Part shown: positions 60,797-64,000 of the stretch, piece after piece
Layout: the number at the start of each line of letters is the position of its first letter
Position numbering within the stretch: the stretch's first letter is position 1
From: Epiperipatus broadwayi
Lineage: Eukaryota > Onychophora > Udeonychophora > Euonychophora > Peripatidae
Direction of reading: 5' to 3'
DNA length: 64,000 bases
Assembly: GCA_028023455.1 (NCBI GenBank)
Contig: JAQFVV010006294.1
Coordinates: 4,493,001-4,557,000, forward strand
Translations under genes and position numbers: made by a program
The notes under the pieces: model-generated
Told to the model about the DNA's origin: nothing
Databases searched by the model: none
What the model saw: only the letters and a program-made list of their open reading frames with translations

Positions 60797-61235
60797 CTTT
60801 AAATGCTTAATATTGTATAAAACATTTATTTACTTATCAAATACATTGAAATAGATTTCAAATATTCCATGTTTCCTAGCCAACAGTGTTGGCAAATAAA
60901 ACAAGTGGCATTATTTTAAATATCCTTAAAACTAAAATATTAATCTTATATATATATATGTTGAAATACATATTTTATAATAAAATAAGACTTGGAAGTT
61001 GGAAATTTGCGAACAATAATATATAAAATATGTAGCTTGAAAATAAACAAAATATTAATAGAAAAAAAAATTCATATAAGTTTATTTTTTATATGAATTA
61101 ATGTTTAATTGAAATTTTTATAAATCCAATCACATATTTTATTCCAAACCTATTCAGCACATCTAAAATACTATATGCTCTCTGTCTTCTACATCCAGTT
61201 GCTAATAGATTAATAATTTTTTTTCATATGTTATA

Positions 61236-61322
61236 GCATCGGCAGGGAGGTGAACCCACAACTGTCTGCAACCAACTACTTGCTTGCATGGCGGCTGCGA
61301 TGACCTCTTGGCTATTTGTACA
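61236..61322 (-). mobile_element. tRNA-derived SINE head, possible
   Basis: The reverse strand has TAGCCAAGAGGT, a good tRNA A box, and about 45 bases on TGTGGGTTCACCTCCC, a B-box-like segment with two changes. It is GC-richer than its flanks. It does not fold into a whole tRNA because no acceptor pairing is seen. Confidence 0.4.
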
Positions 61323-61884
61323 TATAAAGATGAATTCTAGCACCATAAGAAATTTTAACTTAATCAAATTTGCTTCTATAACATAACTTTGTAAATTATT
61401 CGATATCCAAAAAAACTACTATACAGTATTTTCTTTTACATTAATGTAATAAGTTTCTTTAAAGTATTAGAATAAACTTAAATGCCTTTCATTCATCTAT
61501 TTCTGCATATTATGCATTAAATTTCTCAGATTAAAAATATTTATTGGATAAATGCTTTTATTTTGTAATTACTCTTATGGTTTTTTAAGCAATCTGATAA
61601 GTTTTTTAGTATATTGAAAAATATTATCTTTAGTGATTATTTTAATTTTAAAATAATATCCATATTTAGTAAGTTTTTCAATTTGATGCTTCCATTGTAG
61701 GAATATTCTAATTAAAAATATTACTTTAGTCTTTCAAATTAACTTTATAATTAAGCCGTGGAAAACAGTACAGTTCTCTTTAAAATTTTCATTCCTTTTT
61801 GCTTTTCTAAGTAATTTTTGTAATTTATAATACTTATTTATAGCTTTTGTTAAGTTTTTTTGTTATTATATATACTTTATATGC

Positions 61885-62225
61885 AATATTGTGGAAGGAA
61901 ACTAGTCTTCACACTTAGGCTATAGAATTGACGCTACTCCCCCTTCAATAAATGTTTTAAAAACATAAATAGCCCACCTATGCTTAGAGCTTATTCTTTA
62001 AATAAACCACCTTTTATTGACCAGGTCTAAATTAGGGCTTGACCCTATTATGGTCTGTTTTTTAAATTGCACATTTCTTAAACAAGTTCAGTTTATAAAA
62101 ATTGGTTTATTTAAAGAATAACTTCTAAGCATAGGTGGACCCCCTATGCTTTTAAAGTGTCTATGATGGGAGATAGTATCAATTCTATAGCATAAGTGTG
62201 AAGATTAGTTTCCTTTCACAATATT
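61885..62225. repeat. imperfect hairpin, about 150-base arms
   Basis: Outer ends 'aatattgtggaaggaaacta' and its near complement; inner parts 'ctatgcttagagcttattct' / 'agaataacttctaagcatag'. The centre is 'aattagggcttgacccta'. It is non-coding. Confidence 0.9.
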
Positions 62226-63302
62226 ACATATATGTATAAAATCACTATATTATTAATTATTATATATACATATTTTTTTAAAAAGAAAAAAAAACAACTA
62301 ATACTCCTAAACTTCAACAAACTTGTAAACTGGAAAAATATGTAAATGAATTCTAATATATATTTCAACTGAATCATTCTTTTTAATTAAAGCATGTCAT
62401 CATATAAGTTCCCATATTTGGTTAAAATAAATTATACAATTCATTTTACAAGTGTTTATAAAAATAAAAACACTTTTTGATAATAACTCTCTTCATTAAT
62501 TTCATAAATAATTTCTAATTAATATTATAATCAAAAATAATTTGCTTGAAATATTTATATAATGAATTTTATATAAAATTATTAAATAAATACAGGAGCA
62601 ACAGTATTTGATATTTGAAAATTATGAAATGATTTGACCTTATAAAAAGATTGATTGGTTATATTAAGAGCCATTTACATATTCAACTCAATAATTGAGT
62701 TTTTTTTTAAAAAAATATCTTGGAGTGGGTGAATAAAGTTGAACTGTTAAATAAAAAAAAAACCATCATAATATATATATAAAATAAAAATATACATTTG
62801 ATTTTTAATATAAAAAAAAATTAACATCTCTAAGATTAAAAGAAATATATGTTCTAACCTAATAAAAAGTGATTAATAATCATTTATGTATTTACTGAAA
62901 TGCTATTGTAGATCAAAGATTTTCCAATATTAAAATGTAAAACAGATTTTGAGGAGAGCCATGAAGAAATCTTCAAAGGGAATAATTTTTCAATAACAAA
63001 CAAAATCCTTATTCATGCTTTCTTTAGAAATTTTCACAATCTTTCAAGTGGCAATATTTTTTTATGAAAAAAAAAATTTCTTGCTTTTATATTTGTGGAT
63101 ATCTCAAAAAGCTGATCATAATGTCAGTTATTGGCAGAAATATATATCCAGTAAGAGATTGGTTGTTTTTTCATCAAATATTGCTGCTTGAAATATTTTG
63201 AAAATTTATATAGAGGACATGAGTAAAAATCAATATTAAAATTATATATATATATTAATTTTTTTAAACGTCATAATATAATTAATGTTATTTATATTTA
63301 AG

Positions 63303-63519
63303 ATGGATAAGTAGAGATTGGGAAACATGCAGCCATACATGTGGAAGTAAAGGATTTCAGGAAAGGAAAGTTTTTTGTATTCGAATGGAAAAAGATAATA
63401 CAGAGGAAACTAATGAGACTGTTAAAGATTCATTATGTAAAGATCAAAAGCCAATTGATAAACAATCTTGCAACAGAATATATTGTACTGGATATTGGAG
63501 AGCTGGTCATTGGTCTGAA
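63303..63519 (+). CDS. ADAMTS exon: TSP1-3 and start of TSP1-4
   Basis: The exon follows TTTAAG and ends with GAA before gtaaga. It reads WISRDWETCSHTCGSKGFQ, which has CSHTCG, the O-fucosylation motif, then a Glu/Asn/Thr-rich loop (MEKDNTEETNETVKD), then CNRIYC closing TSP1-3. TSP1-4 begins with GYWRAGHWSE. It ends in phase 0, so the gene continues past the window. Gln-free start and phase agree with the previous exon (aa + a = Lys). Confidence 0.94.
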
Positions 63520-64000
63520 GTAAGAAAATATTTATAATCATATGATATATAATAATTAAGTAACAAGATTAGAATATCATTCTCTACCTGGAAATATTGT
63601 GTGTGAATGTATCATCTTTACATAAACTTATCCATAGAACAACCGAGTCTGAAAACATTTCTGTAATAATTCAAAACCAGATTCCCTATATAATGATTTT
63701 TTAAAAATTTGCAAACAATGTCCACTTTTATGTCAGTTTATTGGACAAACAAAAGATGGCCAGTTTATCTGATTCTCACATTCTTAAATAGCAACTAAAT
63801 TAAACATTAGTATTTCAAAAAGATGAAACTTATCCACAATTTTGTAATTATTAATTAAGCCAGCTTACTGTTTTAAATAACAATCAAAATGAAAATTTGA
63901 ATAATTTTAATAAGCCTGTAAATAAATCAAGGTTGTTAAATATGTAACATATTTAATAGTCTTAATTTATTCATGGACTTAATACATTCATTAGAATTTT
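63520..64000 (+). other. ADAMTS intron, 5' part
   Basis: It starts GTAAGA. The plus strand near 63680-63770 reads ICKQCPLLCQFIGQTKDGQF, which recalls the GIY-YIG 'C..C...YIGQT' segment of Penelope-like elements. Evidence is too thin for a separate call. Nothing else is seen. Confidence 0.5.

Larger units (their letters stand above)
51854..63302 (+). other. ADAMTS intron, 11.4 kb
   Basis: GTAAGA donor and TTTAAG acceptor. It contains a short family A element, a Merlin transposase relic, family B and A fold-backs, a small target-duplication-flanked insertion, a 58-bp duplication, a hairpin, a hAT-type MITE, a possible SINE fragment and another hairpin. I see no gene in 51900-53180, 53350-54940, 55450-57040 or 62230-63300. 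Confidence 0.75.

Noticed and set aside
61236-61322. functional tRNA gene
   Set aside because: A- and B-box-like motifs are present but no acceptor stem pairs, so only a SINE-like fragment is proposed.

Overview
This is AT-rich animal nuclear DNA. Coding exons have canonical splice sites, introns reach 15 kb, and every large intron is full of transposable-element debris. The mix (Ty3/gypsy LTR element, Penelope-like element, several non-LTR LINE relics, mariner, Merlin and hAT DNA transposons) points to an invertebrate. I cannot name the species from the sequence.

The host gene is one plus-strand ADAMTS metalloproteinase, most like the ADAMTS2/3/14 (procollagen N-proteinase) branch. Nine internal exons at 917-1197, 7140-7203, 12757-12868, 12949-13082, 27135-27336, 42416-42579, 49986-50139, 51724-51853 and 63303-63519 join in one open frame of 1458 bases (486 codons). 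They encode, in order, the end of the disintegrin-like domain, a very acidic linker, TSP1-1, the cysteine-rich domain, the spacer, TSP1-2, TSP1-3 and the start of TSP1-4. The prodomain and catalytic exons lie before the window and the C-terminal exons after it.

Layout. 1-917: intron with a LINE tail relic. 1.2-12.8 kb: two introns of 5-6 kb with LINE fragments and small hairpins. 13-27 kb: a repeat-dense intron with a fold-back element, two minus-strand LINE relics (one split by a Penelope-like element), a mariner relic, a gypsy RT fragment, a near-perfect 83-bp palindrome and another LINE relic. 27.3-42.4 kb: an intron with a complete but decayed 10.6-kb gypsy element (27640-38280) whose LTRs are about 2.5 kb long. 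42.6-50 kb: an intron with hairpins and an antisense ORF of 487 codons of unknown function. 50-64 kb: two introns with fold-back repeats, a Merlin relic, a hAT-type MITE and a possible tRNA-derived SINE fragment.

The most unusual signal is the density of long fold-back (inverted repeat) units inside one transcription unit. At least three families recur: A (57779, 24980, 53203, 9370), B (13335, 45420, 57049) and C (38870, 50466). Two family A copies have 14-bp direct-repeat flanks, and family B arms end in a tRNA-like B-box segment. In the pre-mRNA these would form long double-stranded hairpins. All statements rest on reading the sequence; no database search was possible.
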